Origin: M2408 sp044348665
GTDB taxonomy: Bacteria; Bacteroidota; Bacteroidia; Flavobacteriales_D; Crocinitomicaceae
Direction: 5' to 3'
Assembly: GCA_044348665.1 (NCBI GenBank)
Contig: JBIKSI010000015.1
Coordinates: 1-35,623 of the forward strand
DNA: 35,623 nt
Both the position numbers and the translations under genes were made by a program. Positions 1 to 8,904 of the stretch are shown here, one piece after another (position 1 is the first letter of the stretch; the number at the start of each line of letters is the position of its first letter). The notes under the pieces were generated by a model. That model saw only the letters and a list, made by a program, of their open reading frames with translations, ran no database searches and had not been told where the DNA came from.

Positions 1-23
1 CGGTTTTTTGAAAGTTTTTTCAT
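1..23 (-). CDS. 5' end of an unknown gene running off the left edge
   Basis: An ATG at 21-23 on the minus strand opens a frame reading MKKLSKN up to the edge. Only seven codons are visible, so no function can be given; the lysine-rich start would fit a signal peptide but also many other proteins. The main support is a well-formed Bacteroidota promoter just upstream (45-75). The gene starts downstream of the leucine-rich-repeat gene on the same strand. Confidence 0.4.
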
Positions 24-44
24 TTTTCCTTGCACTTGGTTGTG

Positions 45-75
45 CAAAAATAAGCTATAACCCACAAAAATCAAA
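45..75 (-). promoter_or_regulatory. Bacteroidota-type promoter for the left-edge gene
   Basis: On the minus strand TTTG (72-75) is followed after 19 nt by TATTTTTG (45-52), matching the TTTG-19-TAnnTTTG form of the Bacteroidota primary sigma factor. A TTGCAC/GTGCAA inverted repeat (30-47, 6-nt loop) touches the -7 box and would lie at the start of the transcript. Confidence 0.55.
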
Positions 76-98
76 GGTTTATACTTTTTCAGCAGACC

Positions 99-2027
99 CT
101 AACTAAACTGTAACATAAACTTATCCTTTTCAAAGTCTACACTCACTTTAACATCTGAATAATTTCGAGTAGTAAAATCATACAATTTTTTATTTGCAAA
201 AATTTTAATAGTAGCTGTGTCAGAAGCAATCATTTTGATTAACTCATTGTGTTCAGGATAAATTAGGCTATCAATTAGAAGATAGGAATTTTCTAAAAAT
301 TTCAGTCCCTTATCCTCTGTGTAGAAAGTGGTACTTTTGTTCTTATAAAATAACTTTTTTTGATTTACATAAAATTCATGTTTGTGATGCTTTAATGTCA
401 AGTAGTATTTTCTAGTTTCTTTGAACTTGTGTTTATTTCCTTTTTGATTCAAGTATTGAAGTTTCATTGGAACATGAACAATATGCATTTGGGCAAAAAG
501 TGAATCAGGTAATGCGTTGAGGGAATCCATAATTGAGTTTTGGGAGTTTGGCACTTGAACTGAATTAATATTTGTTTCAATTCGTTCCCAATTTTTCAGG
601 GAATCGTTGTAAGAAAATAAGTCTGATTGTTCATTTTGTTGGGTGTTTTCCATATCAACTTGAATCAGGTTTTCTGGGTTTGGATTTAATTTGTTACCAT
701 TTTCATCGAATGCATTAAATTCAAACATACCACTTGAGGAAAACAATTCTGGAGTTCCACTTTCATTCATTATCATAGGAACTCCTGCCAAAGCAATGCT
801 GATTGGATCGAAATATTCTTTGATTTCAATCTTTACTTTTCCTGAATAGGGCTTTAGATTTTGGTCTAAAAAGGCATTTTTTGGAATGTCAAAATTAGCG
901 TTTTCGCTCTTTATTTGGCAAGGAGTATCCGCTTGAATTTCGTGTTTTTCAATCTTCACATCAACAACTTTTTCGACTTGATTTGTCAGCATCTTTTCAC
1001 TGAGTGAGAACATTGGGTTTTGCAAATTATTTTGCTGAATTAAAACAGAATCAAGGTTTTTTGCGTTAATAATTTGCACATTATTTCGCTGAATCAAATC
1101 TTCTTCATTATCAATAAACGCATCCATGAAAACAAGTTCTTTTTTTGGACTCAATTCTTTCAAATCACCTTCCAATTTCGTGTTTTTAAAACTTAATTTC
1201 GTGATTTGTTTGAGTGAATTTAAATCTTTGTACAAATTTTTTTCGTCTGTAAAATCACAATTATCAAAACTGATTTCCTGTAGGTTTTTGATATTATAAA
1301 AATTTGGTTTTAAAGATTTTACGGTAGAATTTTTTATTATTATTTTATTGATTGAAAGCTTATTCATTGCACCAATTGGCATGTTTTTTTCATCTTGGCT
1401 AAAACTTAGTTCTTTTAAATTTTCTTTGTTTTGAAGTGAAATAAAAACGTTTTCAAGGTTTAATTTAGGATTGTTTTCAAGCTGCAAATATTCTAGATTC
1501 CACAATTGATTGAGGTAGAAATTGTCTTCTTTTAGATGATTGAAAGCAAGATTTAAGTTTCTTAATTTTACGAGATTATCAAAACTTGGAGGTAAAAAAG
1601 TAATGTTATTGTTGCTTAAATCAAGTGATTCTAAACTCTTGAGTGAACCAATATTTTCTGGTACAAAAAATAAATTATTTTTCGCTAAATTTAGACTTTC
1701 AATTCCACTTGAAAAGAAACTTGAAGGAAATTCAAAAAAGTTGAGATTTGGATTATCACTCAAGTCGAGAAGTTTCAAATGAGTTAATTTGCTCAAGTCA
1801 ATATGAAAATTTTCCAATAAATTGTAGGACAAATCTAATTCTTCCAAGTCCGTAAAAAGTTCGATTTCCTTTGGGACAAGTTTCAAATTTTCGTGCGATA
1901 AATCCAAACTTTTAACACCTAAAGGAGCAATTAGCGCATCTTTTAAATTATCACATTCAATGCATTGCGATAAAACCTCTTTTTGAAAACTTCCAAAAAG
2001 AAGAATAAAAACCAAGAAATTTTTCAT
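99..2027 (-). CDS. Secreted leucine-rich-repeat protein with a ZU5-like C-terminal region
   Basis: The 642-residue protein starts with a signal peptide (MKNFLVFILLFGSFQKEVLS). Residues about 35-190 carry leucine-rich repeats of the LxxLxLSxNxLxxLP type, for example SLESLDLSNNNITFLPPSF; a degenerate LRR-like stretch continues to about 310. After residue 360 comes a segment beginning IKSENANFDIPKNAFLD and continuing through KVKIEIKEYFDPISIALAGVPM, a form that recurs in Bacteroidota envelope proteins and resembles ZU5 beta-sandwiches. It has no T9SS sorting tail and no lipobox, so periplasmic location or export by another route is inferred. LRRs usually mediate protein binding; the partner is unknown. 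It probably forms its own transcription unit, 75 bp downstream of the sugar operon. Confidence 0.75.
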   Translation of the reverse strand: MKNFLVFILLFGSFQKEVLSQCIECDNLKDALIAPLGVKSLDLSHENLKLVPKEIELFTDLEELDLSYNLLENFHIDLSKLTHLKLLDLSDNPNLNFFEFPSSFFSSGIESLNLAKNNLFFVPENIGSLKSLESLDLSNNNITFLPPSFDNLVKLRNLNLAFNHLKEDNFYLNQLWNLEYLQLENNPKLNLENVFISLQNKENLKELSFSQDEKNMPIGAMNKLSINKIIIKNSTVKSLKPNFYNIKNLQEISFDNCDFTDEKNLYKDLNSLKQITKLSFKNTKLEGDLKELSPKKELVFMDAFIDNEEDLIQRNNVQIINAKNLDSVLIQQNNLQNPMFSLSEKMLTNQVEKVVDVKIEKHEIQADTPCQIKSENANFDIPKNAFLDQNLKPYSGKVKIEIKEYFDPISIALAGVPMIMNESGTPELFSSSGMFEFNAFDENGNKLNPNPENLIQVDMENTQQNEQSDLFSYNDSLKNWERIETNINSVQVPNSQNSIMDSLNALPDSLFAQMHIVHVPMKLQYLNQKGNKHKFKETRKYYLTLKHHKHEFYVNQKKLFYKNKSTTFYTEDKGLKFLENSYLLIDSLIYPEHNELIKMIASDTATIKIFANKKLYDFTTRNYSDVKVSVDFEKDKFMLQFS

Positions 2028-2102
2028 GAGTAGTAAAATTAGTAATTCTACTACATTAACTAATATAAAAGATAATTATTGTTTTACTCTGAAACTAAGA
2101 TT

Positions 2103-3140
2103 TTACTTCGAGAACTGCTCGTCACGAATTTTATAGATTCGTTCAATAATTTCAACAACTTTAAGTCCTTCCAATGCATTTGTTGTGGCAGTAGTTTTTC
2201 CTTTTAAAGTTTGAATCACATTAGAAATCACATAATTATGATTAGCGGCAGAACCTTTGTAAGCCCCGTAATCATTTCCGGGATTTGTAGGAGCTAATTC
2301 TGGCATTTCATAGCCGGGAATATTGCAAACTTCCAGTTCGTTCATATATTGTCCACCAATTTTGACACTACCTTTACTTCCAATAATTGTAATTGAACTT
2401 TCTAAGTTATTATCTTGAACAGCAGTTGAATAATTGATGCAACCCATTCCTCCGTTCACGAAATCAAAACTAACAAAACCTGAATCCTCAAAATCGGTTA
2501 AATCCTTATGTGTGAAATCAGCGAATTTCCCCTGAATATTGTCAATATCTCCAAAAAGCCAATACATGATATCTATGAAATGCGAAAATTGAGTAAAAAG
2601 TGTACCACCATCCAATGCTTGTTTTCCTTTCCAACTTTCCTTTTTATAATAACGATCATCACGATTCCAGTAGCAATTTAATTGTACCATAAACGTGTCT
2701 CCTAAAACTCCATTATCAACAATAGATTTTATCCATTCTGATGGAGGAGAATATCGATTTTGCATGACACAAAAAACTTGTTTTGACATTTGTAGGGATT
2801 TAAAAATCACTTTTTCACAACCATCTTTGCTTAAACCCATTGGTTTTTCGCACACTACATGTTTTTTATGTTCTAAAGCTAAAATTGCTTGATCAGCATG
2901 TAAACCATTTGGAGTACAGATATTTACGACATCAAATTCAAGTCCTGATTTCAGCAAATCTTCCATCGAAGAGAAAAATGGAACATCAAAATTATCAGCA
3001 CCGCATTCTTCTTTTGAACGCACATCCACTAAAGCAACTAATTCTGCTTCATTTTCACGGTTGATCATTTCTGCATGTCGTTTTCCGATATGTCCTGCTC
3101 CTACAACGGCAAATTTTATTTTATTTGAATTTATTTTCAT
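2103..3140 (-). CDS. Gfo/Idh/MocA-family sugar nucleotide dehydrogenase (WbpB/WlbA-like)
   Basis: The 345-residue protein has the N-terminal Rossmann motif GAGHIGKRHAEM (14-25) and the family's catalytic EKP motif (98-100, CEKPMGLSK), followed by the alpha/beta substrate domain. Members of this family next to a WbpE-type aminotransferase and a WbpD-type acetyltransferase oxidise C3 of UDP-N-acetylglucosaminuronate with NAD. Its start codon overlaps the stop of the upstream acetyltransferase by 4 nt (ATGA), showing translational coupling; it is the last gene of the five-gene operon. The assignment to the 2,3-diamino-uronate pathway is inferred from this neighbourhood; the fold assignment is firm. 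Confidence 0.85.
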   Translation of the reverse strand: MKINSNKIKFAVVGAGHIGKRHAEMINRENEAELVALVDVRSKEECGADNFDVPFFSSMEDLLKSGLEFDVVNICTPNGLHADQAILALEHKKHVVCEKPMGLSKDGCEKVIFKSLQMSKQVFCVMQNRYSPPSEWIKSIVDNGVLGDTFMVQLNCYWNRDDRYYKKESWKGKQALDGGTLFTQFSHFIDIMYWLFGDIDNIQGKFADFTHKDLTDFEDSGFVSFDFVNGGMGCINYSTAVQDNNLESSITIIGSKGSVKIGGQYMNELEVCNIPGYEMPELAPTNPGNDYGAYKGSAANHNYVISNVIQTLKGKTTATTNALEGLKVVEIIERIYKIRDEQFSK

Positions 3141-3709
3141 GAAATTTTTTGTACTAAATTATTTATTAATTGGTATTTTTCTCCAGAATCCTTACAGATT
3201 GCATTTCCTTTGGAATCAAATTCTAGCCTGCTTCCAAACTCACTCATCCAACCCATTTGTCTAGCTGGATTCCCTACCATTAGCGCATAAGCTGGAACAT
3301 GTTTTGTTACCACTGCTCCCGCGCCTATGAAAGCAAATTCACCAATATCGTGGCCACAAACAATGGTTGCGTTAGCTCCAATACTTACACCTTTTTTAAC
3401 AATGGTTTTTGCATATTCATTCTTGCGATTGACAGCACTTCTCGGGTTGATAACATTCGTAAAAACCATGGATGGTCCTAAAAACACATCATCCTCACAA
3501 ATTACTCCGGTATAAATCGAAACATTGTTTTGAACTTTTACATTTCTGCCTAATATAACATTTGGTGAAATGACAACATTTTGACCAATATTGCAGTTTT
3601 CTCCTAAAGTACAATTCGACATAATATGAGAAAAGTGCCAAATTTTTGTACCTTTTCCAATGTTACAACCTTGGTCAATGTATGCAGATTCATGAGCGAA
3701 ATATTCCAT
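3137..3709 (-). CDS. Left-handed beta-helix N-acetyltransferase (WbpD/WlbB-like)
   Basis: The 190-residue protein is built of hexapeptide repeats ([LIV]GxxxxI type; IGKGTKIWHFSHIM, IGQNVVISPNVILG, IGANATIVCGHDIG), the left-handed beta-helix of trimeric acetyl-CoA transferases. The run GNPARQMGWMSEFGSRLEF is typical of WbpD, which acetylates the C3 amino group of UDP-2-acetamido-3-amino-2,3-dideoxyglucuronate. It overlaps the preceding xylose synthase gene by one base (TAATG) and the following dehydrogenase by four, so all three are translationally coupled. With the operon's aminotransferase and dehydrogenase it completes the oxidise-aminate-acetylate trio. Confidence 0.85.
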   Translation of the reverse strand: MEYFAHESAYIDQGCNIGKGTKIWHFSHIMSNCTLGENCNIGQNVVISPNVILGRNVKVQNNVSIYTGVICEDDVFLGPSMVFTNVINPRSAVNRKNEYAKTIVKKGVSIGANATIVCGHDIGEFAFIGAGAVVTKHVPAYALMVGNPARQMGWMSEFGSRLEFDSKGNAICKDSGEKYQLINNLVQKIS

Positions 3710-4695
3710 TATTTAATTGTGTATTTATCAAAGTCATTGTGTTCTTTTTTATTCAATTCTTCTTGGCTTAAACTTTTGAAATAATCATAAGTAATTTTAA
3801 GTCCTTCAGCACGAGACACTTTAGGTTCCCAATTTAGAATTTCTTTCGCTTTTGTAATATCTGGTTGACGTTGCTTTGGATCATCAACAGGCAAATCATG
3901 GTAAACGACTTTTTGATTTGTTCCCGTTAATGCAATAATTTCTTCAGCAAACTGACTAATAGTTATTTCATCTGGATTACCAATATTTACCGGTTGAGAA
4001 TAGGCACTCATTAACAAACGATAAATTCCTTCAACCAAATCATCAACAAAACAAAATGCTCGTGTTTGAGAACCATCTCCAAAAATAGTAATATCTTCAC
4101 CGCGCAAAGCTTGACCAATAAATGCAGGCAAAACACGTCCATCATTCAGTCGCATTCTTGGACCGTAGGTATTAAAAATTCGAACAATTCTAGTTTCTAA
4201 ACCATGAAAAGTGTGGTAAGCCATTGTCATAGCCTCTTGAAAGCGTTTTGCTTCGTCGTAAACTCCTCTCGGTCCAACAGGATTCACATTTCCCCAATAT
4301 TCTTCTGTTTGTGGGTGAACCGTTGGGTCTCCATAAATCTCTGATGTTGATGCAATTAAAACTCTCGCATTTTTCGCCTTGGCTAATCCTAAACAATTGT
4401 GAATCCCTAAAGATCCAACTTTTAAGGTTTGAATCGGGATTTTTAGGTAATCAATTGGACTTGCAGGAGAAGCAAAATGTAAAATGTAATCTAAATTTCC
4501 TGGAACATGTATAAATTTAGATACATCATGATTGTAAAACTCAAATTGTTCCAAAGGAAATAAATGTTCTATGTTACTTAATCTTCCTGTTATTAAATTA
4601 TCCATTCCGATAACATGAAATCCTTCTTTAATAAAGCGATCACATAAATGTGAGCCTAAAAATCCTGCTGCTCCCGTTATTAATATTCTTTTCAT
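3709..4695 (-). CDS. UDP-glucuronate decarboxylase (UDP-xylose synthase), SDR family
   Basis: The 328-residue protein is an extended short-chain dehydrogenase with the NAD-binding GAAGFLGSHL (8-17), the STSEIYGDP segment with catalytic Ser/Thr near 117, and YDEAK (Tyr146, Lys150). IVRIFNTYGPRM and the GDGSQTRAF segment are characteristic of UXS enzymes, which oxidise UDP-glucuronate at C4, decarboxylate it and reduce it to UDP-xylose. The gene directly follows UDP-glucose dehydrogenase, which supplies UDP-glucuronate, 2 bp apart. A GDP-mannose or dTDP-glucose dehydratase is less likely because of the length and these segments. Confidence 0.88.
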   Translation of the reverse strand: MKRILITGAAGFLGSHLCDRFIKEGFHVIGMDNLITGRLSNIEHLFPLEQFEFYNHDVSKFIHVPGNLDYILHFASPASPIDYLKIPIQTLKVGSLGIHNCLGLAKAKNARVLIASTSEIYGDPTVHPQTEEYWGNVNPVGPRGVYDEAKRFQEAMTMAYHTFHGLETRIVRIFNTYGPRMRLNDGRVLPAFIGQALRGEDITIFGDGSQTRAFCFVDDLVEGIYRLLMSAYSQPVNIGNPDEITISQFAEEIIALTGTNQKVVYHDLPVDDPKQRQPDITKAKEILNWEPKVSRAEGLKITYDYFKSLSQEELNKKEHNDFDKYTIK

Positions 4696-4697
4696 AA

Positions 4698-6017
4698 TTA
4701 GTTTAATTCAGTTGATTTTCTTCCAATACTTGAATAATAATAGCCTTTTTCTGTCATTTCGTCTAGGTCAAATAAATTTCTGCCATCAAAAACGACTTTA
4801 TCTTTTAAATTTTCACCTACTTTTTTAAAATCTGGATTTCTAAAGATTCCCCATTCGGTACAAATCACTAAGCAATCTGCATCTATTAAGGCGTCGTATT
4901 CGTTATCTGCATAATTTATCTTTTCGCCAATTACACCTTTAACATTGCTCATTGCTTCAGGATCAAAGGCGGTAACTGTAGCTCCAGCTTTTGTTAATTC
5001 ATCAATCATATATAAAGCAGGTGCTTCACGAATATCATCAGTGTCTGGTTTGAAGGCCAATCCCCACATAGCGATTTTTTTCCCTTCTAAATTCCCTCGA
5101 AAATAGTTTTTTATTTTTGGAAAAAGGATTGTTTTTTGGTCTTCATTCACTTTCATTACAGCTTCTAGAATCTCAAAAGAAAAATCATGTTCTTTCCCAG
5201 ATTTAACCAATGCTTGAACATCTTTTGGAAAACAAGAACCTCCATATCCTATTCCTGGAAAAAGAAATCGTTTTCCGATTCGGTCATCTGACCCAATTCC
5301 AATTCTTACTTTATCTACATCAGCGCCCACTAATTCACAGAAATTTGCAATTTCATTCATGAATGTTATTTTTGTTGCTAAAAATGAATTTGCCGCGTAT
5401 TTTGTTAATTCAGCAGATTTTTCATCCATAAAAATAATAGGATTTCCTTGCCTAACAAAAGGTTTGTACAAGTTTTCCATGGCTTTTTTAGCCCGATCAT
5501 CGGATGTTCCAATTACCACCCTATCAGGTTTCATAAAATCATCTACTGCAAAACCTTCTCTTAAAAATTCAGGATTGGAAACTACCGCAAAATCTAATTT
5601 TGCATTTTTTGCAATTGCTTGATGCACTTTTTCAGCGGTACCCACAGGAACTGTACTTTTATCTACAATAACCTTATAGTTTTTCATTATTTTGCCTAAT
5701 TGGTCTGCAACTCCTAAGATGTAGGATAAATCAGCAGAGCCATCTTCTCCTGGAGGCGTTGGTAAAGCTAAAAAAATAATTTCAGCATCTTCAATCCCTT
5801 CTTCTAAGTTAGTTGTGAAAGTTAATCGATTTGCTTTAATGTTTCGTTCAAAAAGTACATCTAAATGAGGCTCGTAAATTGGTATTTCACCATTTCTCAT
5901 GCGTTCCACCTTTTTAGAATCAATATCAATACAAATAACTTGATTTCCTGTTTCAGCGAAGCAAGTACCTGTTACTAAGCCAACATATCCTGTTCCAACT
6001 ACGGCAATTTTACTCAT
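4698..6017 (-). CDS. ugd: UDP-glucose 6-dehydrogenase
   Basis: The 439-residue protein shows the three-part UDP-sugar dehydrogenase layout: an N-terminal NAD domain with GTGYVGLVTG (8-17), a central helix region with NPEFLREGFAVDDFMKPDR, the catalytic cysteine in GYGGSCFPKD (near residue 260), and a C-terminal UDP-binding domain (WGLAFKPDTDDIREAP). The enzyme converts UDP-glucose to UDP-glucuronate with two NAD. I prefer UDP-glucose over UDP-N-acetylglucosamine because the sequence resembles Bacteroidota Ugd and the next gene consumes UDP-glucuronate. The related WbpA (UDP-GlcNAc dehydrogenase) cannot be excluded by eye. It lies 2 bp after the aminotransferase gene. Confidence 0.85.
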   Translation of the reverse strand: MSKIAVVGTGYVGLVTGTCFAETGNQVICIDIDSKKVERMRNGEIPIYEPHLDVLFERNIKANRLTFTTNLEEGIEDAEIIFLALPTPPGEDGSADLSYILGVADQLGKIMKNYKVIVDKSTVPVGTAEKVHQAIAKNAKLDFAVVSNPEFLREGFAVDDFMKPDRVVIGTSDDRAKKAMENLYKPFVRQGNPIIFMDEKSAELTKYAANSFLATKITFMNEIANFCELVGADVDKVRIGIGSDDRIGKRFLFPGIGYGGSCFPKDVQALVKSGKEHDFSFEILEAVMKVNEDQKTILFPKIKNYFRGNLEGKKIAMWGLAFKPDTDDIREAPALYMIDELTKAGATVTAFDPEAMSNVKGVIGEKINYADNEYDALIDADCLVICTEWGIFRNPDFKKVGENLKDKVVFDGRNLFDLDEMTEKGYYYSSIGRKSTELN

Positions 6018-6019
6018 AA

Positions 6020-7150
6020 TTATTTTTTTATAAATTCTTGAATGGCACTACAAATATATTTCAATTGTTCTTCTTCTAATTCAGTGTGAATTGGCAAGGA
6101 TAAAACTCTTTCTGTTAACCAATCCGTTACTGGTAAATTCTGATTCTCACAATTAAAAGCAGCAAACATTTTTTGTTTATGCGCAGGAATAGGATAATAA
6201 ATCATACTTGGAATCCCTTTAGTTGCAAGAAATTCTGACAACTTATCTCTATCTATTCCTTCTAATTGAAGGGTGTATTGGTGAAATACATGTCGTGAAT
6301 TTTCTGATCTGAATGGAACTGTGATTCCATCAATTTGTGACAAAAAATTATCGTAATAAGAAGCGGCTTTTCTGCGTGCATCACAATATTCATCTAAGAA
6401 TCTAAGTTTTATTCTTAAAACTGCTGCTTGTATGGAATCCAAACGAGAATTGCAACCTACAATTTCGTGGTGGTAACGAATCGTTTGACCATGATTTGCA
6501 ATCTGTTTCATTGCAATGGCTAATTTCTCGTCATTGGTGCAAATTGCTCCTCCATCACCATAACATCCCAAATTTTTGGAAGGAAAAAATGAGGTACATC
6601 CAATTGTACCAATGGTTCCAGTTTTGGATTTTGAACCATCTCGGTGCGTGTAATCGCAGCCAATTGCTTGGGCATTATCTTCGATAACAAATAAATTATT
6701 TTTACTAGCAATCTCCATAATTGCATCCATATCAGCAGCTTGTCCATACAAATGAACAGGAACAATAGCTTTTGTATTTGCTGTAATTGCCGCTTCAATT
6801 TTTGTAACATCTATGCAAAAAGTCTTTGGATCTACATCCACAAAAACAGGAGTTAAACCTAAAAGCGCCATTACTTCAGTTGTAGCAATATAGGTATATG
6901 AAGGTGTAATTACCTCGTCTCCAGGCTTTAAACCCAATGCCGTCATAGCGATTTGCAAAGCATCAGTTCCATTTGCACAAGGAATAACATGATTTACATC
7001 CAAGTAACTTTGTAATTCTTTTTGGAATGAAGTTACCTCTGGTCCATTAATAAATGTTGCATTTTCAATCACCTCCATGATTGCAGCATCAACTTCTGAT
7101 TTTATTTTTTTGTATTGCGACTTTAAGTCGACCATTTGTATTTCCTTCAT
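6020..7150 (-). CDS. DegT/DnrJ/EryC1/StrS sugar aminotransferase (WbpE/WlbC-like)
   Basis: The 376-residue PLP enzyme has the family's ANGTDALQIA cofactor loop (59-68), VHLYGQAADM (132-141), the PLP-ring aspartate in VIEDNAQAIG (Asp158) and the Schiff-base lysine in FFPSKNLGCYGDGG (Lys192). These enzymes transfer an amino group from glutamate to a keto-sugar nucleotide. Close to WbpD- and WbpB-like genes it most likely aminates the 3-keto form of UDP-N-acetylglucosaminuronate. It is the first gene of the operon, behind a strong promoter (7178-7210), with about 30 nt of leader. Confidence 0.88.
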   Translation of the reverse strand: MKEIQMVDLKSQYKKIKSEVDAAIMEVIENATFINGPEVTSFQKELQSYLDVNHVIPCANGTDALQIAMTALGLKPGDEVITPSYTYIATTEVMALLGLTPVFVDVDPKTFCIDVTKIEAAITANTKAIVPVHLYGQAADMDAIMEIASKNNLFVIEDNAQAIGCDYTHRDGSKSKTGTIGTIGCTSFFPSKNLGCYGDGGAICTNDEKLAIAMKQIANHGQTIRYHHEIVGCNSRLDSIQAAVLRIKLRFLDEYCDARRKAASYYDNFLSQIDGITVPFRSENSRHVFHQYTLQLEGIDRDKLSEFLATKGIPSMIYYPIPAHKQKMFAAFNCENQNLPVTDWLTERVLSLPIHTELEEEQLKYICSAIQEFIKK

Positions 7151-7177
7151 TTATTCTGTTGTTTCTATTGCAATCTA

Positions 7178-7210
7178 CAAATTTAATGAAAAAATTCATT
7201 TTCTATCAAA
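7178..7210 (-). promoter_or_regulatory. Promoter of the nucleotide-sugar operon
   Basis: Minus strand TTTG (7207-7210), 21-nt spacer, TAAATTTG (7178-7185): the Bacteroidota TTTG/TAnnTTTG pair, directly upstream of the aminotransferase start at 7150. Confidence 0.6.
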
Positions 7211-7250
7211 TTGTTCTTTTAATATTGATATCTAATTTTTAAAAACAAAA

Positions 7251-7273
7251 AATCCCAGCAAATTGCCAGGATT
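7251..7273 (-). terminator. Intrinsic terminator of the persulfide dioxygenase gene
   Basis: On the minus strand AATCCTGGC pairs with GCTGGGATT (9 bp including two G-U pairs, 5-nt loop) and is followed by a T-rich tract. It lies 20 bp after the stop codon of the gene ending at 7294. Confidence 0.65.
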
Positions 7274-7293
7274 TATTTTTTAATAAAATGCTA

Positions 7294-8706
7294 CTATAAA
7301 AGTGTAGATGGACAAATATATTCTGTTCTAGGAACTCCTGTTTTTAAGATTTCTGTCATCCCTCCTTCAACATCCACTAAATTATCATAAACCCTTGATT
7401 TCAAAATGGATGCAGCAATCATACTTCTATAACCACCAGCACAATGTAGAATGAAATTTTCTTCCTTGGGAATCATACTTAATTTTTCATTGAGTTGATT
7501 TAAAGGCACATTAATTGCGTTTATAACATGTTCAGAATCAAATTCACTTTTCTTTCTGACATCTATCACGATTGGATTTTTTACCAATTCCGATTCAAAG
7601 TCTTGAGCAGATATGCGATTTACAGTATCAATTTCTTTTCCAGCTTCTTTCCAAGCATCAATTCCTCCTTCTAAAAAGCCAATAGTGTGATCGTAACCAA
7701 CTCGAGACAAGCGAATTATCGCCTCTTCTTCCCTACCCTTTTCCGTAATTAAAAGAATTTCTTGTTTAATATCTTTAATCATTTCTCCAACCCACATCGC
7801 AAAACTTCCATCCAATCCAATATTTATGGAGTTGGGAATAAATCCTTTAGCGAACACAGCTGGATCGCGCGTGTCAAGAATCAGTGCTTGAGTTTCATTC
7901 GCCAATACCTCAAACGAAATTGGATTTAATGCTTTTTTTCCCCTTTCCATTACGGTATCCAAACTTTCATAGCCTTGAATATTCATTAATACATTTTTTG
8001 GGAAATATCCTGGAGGAGGTGTTAAACCTGTTAAAAGTTCCTTCACAAATTCTTCACGAGTCATATCCGCTCGTAAGGCATAATTTGTTTTCTTCTGATT
8101 TCCGAGTGTATCAGTAGTTTCTTTACTCATTTTTTTACCACATGCACTTCCTGCTCCATGATTGGGATAGACGATTAAATCATCAGAAAGTGGCATTATT
8201 TTATTTCTTAAAGAATCAAAAAGGTGATTTGCGAGTTTTTCTTCCGTTAAATCTGCAATAACATGTTGTGCTAAATCTGGTCGACCAACATCCCCGATAA
8301 AAAGTGTATCACCTGATATAATTCCATGTTCTTTTCCATTTTCGTCAATTAACAAATAAGTTGTACTTTCCATCGTGTGTCCAGGAGTATGAATTACTTT
8401 TACTGTGTAATTCCCCACCTTAAACTCTTGATTATCTTCTGCAACGATTGCTTCGAAACCTGGTTTAGCAGTTGGTCCATAAACGATAGCTGCACCTGTC
8501 TTTTTTGCTAGGTCTAAATGTCCAGAAACGAAGTCTGCGTGAAAATGAGTTTCAAAAACATATTTTATCTTCGCCCCATCTTTTTTGGCTTTTTGTATGT
8601 ATGGTTCAACCTCTCTCAAAGGGTCAAAAATTGCTGCTTCACCATTGTTTTCTAAATAATAAGCCGCGTGTGCAATGCATCCTGTGTAAATCTGTTCTAA
8701 TTTCAT
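7294..8706 (-). CDS. CstB-like persulfide dioxygenase-rhodanese fusion
   Basis: The 470-residue protein joins a metallo-beta-lactamase domain (1 to about 240) to two rhodanese domains. The metal site is HFHADFVSGH (54-63), HTPGH near 110, SGDTLFIGDVGRPD and the YPNHG histidine near 183, the ETHE1/persulfide dioxygenase pattern. The first rhodanese domain (about 258-355) has no cysteine in the expected active loop (TEKGREEEA), whereas the second (about 368-470) has Cys422 in HCAGGYRS. This order of dioxygenase, pseudo-rhodanese and active rhodanese is that of staphylococcal CstB, which oxidises persulfides and makes thiosulfate during sulfide detoxification. The role here is inferred. It is a single-gene unit with its own promoter and terminator. 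Confidence 0.85.
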   Translation of the reverse strand: MKLEQIYTGCIAHAAYYLENNGEAAIFDPLREVEPYIQKAKKDGAKIKYVFETHFHADFVSGHLDLAKKTGAAIVYGPTAKPGFEAIVAEDNQEFKVGNYTVKVIHTPGHTMESTTYLLIDENGKEHGIISGDTLFIGDVGRPDLAQHVIADLTEEKLANHLFDSLRNKIMPLSDDLIVYPNHGAGSACGKKMSKETTDTLGNQKKTNYALRADMTREEFVKELLTGLTPPPGYFPKNVLMNIQGYESLDTVMERGKKALNPISFEVLANETQALILDTRDPAVFAKGFIPNSINIGLDGSFAMWVGEMIKDIKQEILLITEKGREEEAIIRLSRVGYDHTIGFLEGGIDAWKEAGKEIDTVNRISAQDFESELVKNPIVIDVRKKSEFDSEHVINAINVPLNQLNEKLSMIPKEENFILHCAGGYRSMIAASILKSRVYDNLVDVEGGMTEILKTGVPRTEYICPSTLL

Positions 8707-8731
8707 GACTTTTATGTTAAAAATTTTTAGT

Positions 8732-8760
8732 CAAAGGTATTGTGTGTACAAAGCTTTCAA
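8732..8760 (-). promoter_or_regulatory. Promoter of the persulfide dioxygenase gene
   Basis: Minus strand TTG (8758-8760), 18-nt spacer, TACCTTTG (8732-8739), 25 bp before the start codon at 8706. Confidence 0.6.
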
Positions 8761-8855
8761 TGTAATTTAAGTTACACAAAACTGAGGGCTAAAATAGAAC
8801 ATTAATAATTTAAAAAACAGAACATTTATCAGGTAAAAAACTGATTTGTCAAAAA

Positions 8856-8883
8856 AAATGGCCCCCATTTCTGAGAGCCATTT
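8856..8883 (-). terminator. Intrinsic terminator of the metalloprotease gene
   Basis: Minus strand AAATGGC and GCCATTT pair around a 14-nt loop and are followed by a T tract; 21 bp after the stop codon at 8905. Confidence 0.7.
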
Positions 8884-8904
8884 TTATTTATTTTTGAATG
8901 TGAA

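Noticed and set aside
7294..8706. Glyoxalase II (hydroxyacylglutathione hydrolase)
   Set aside because: The fused rhodanese domains and the ETHE1-like HFHADFVSGH motif favour a persulfide dioxygenase.
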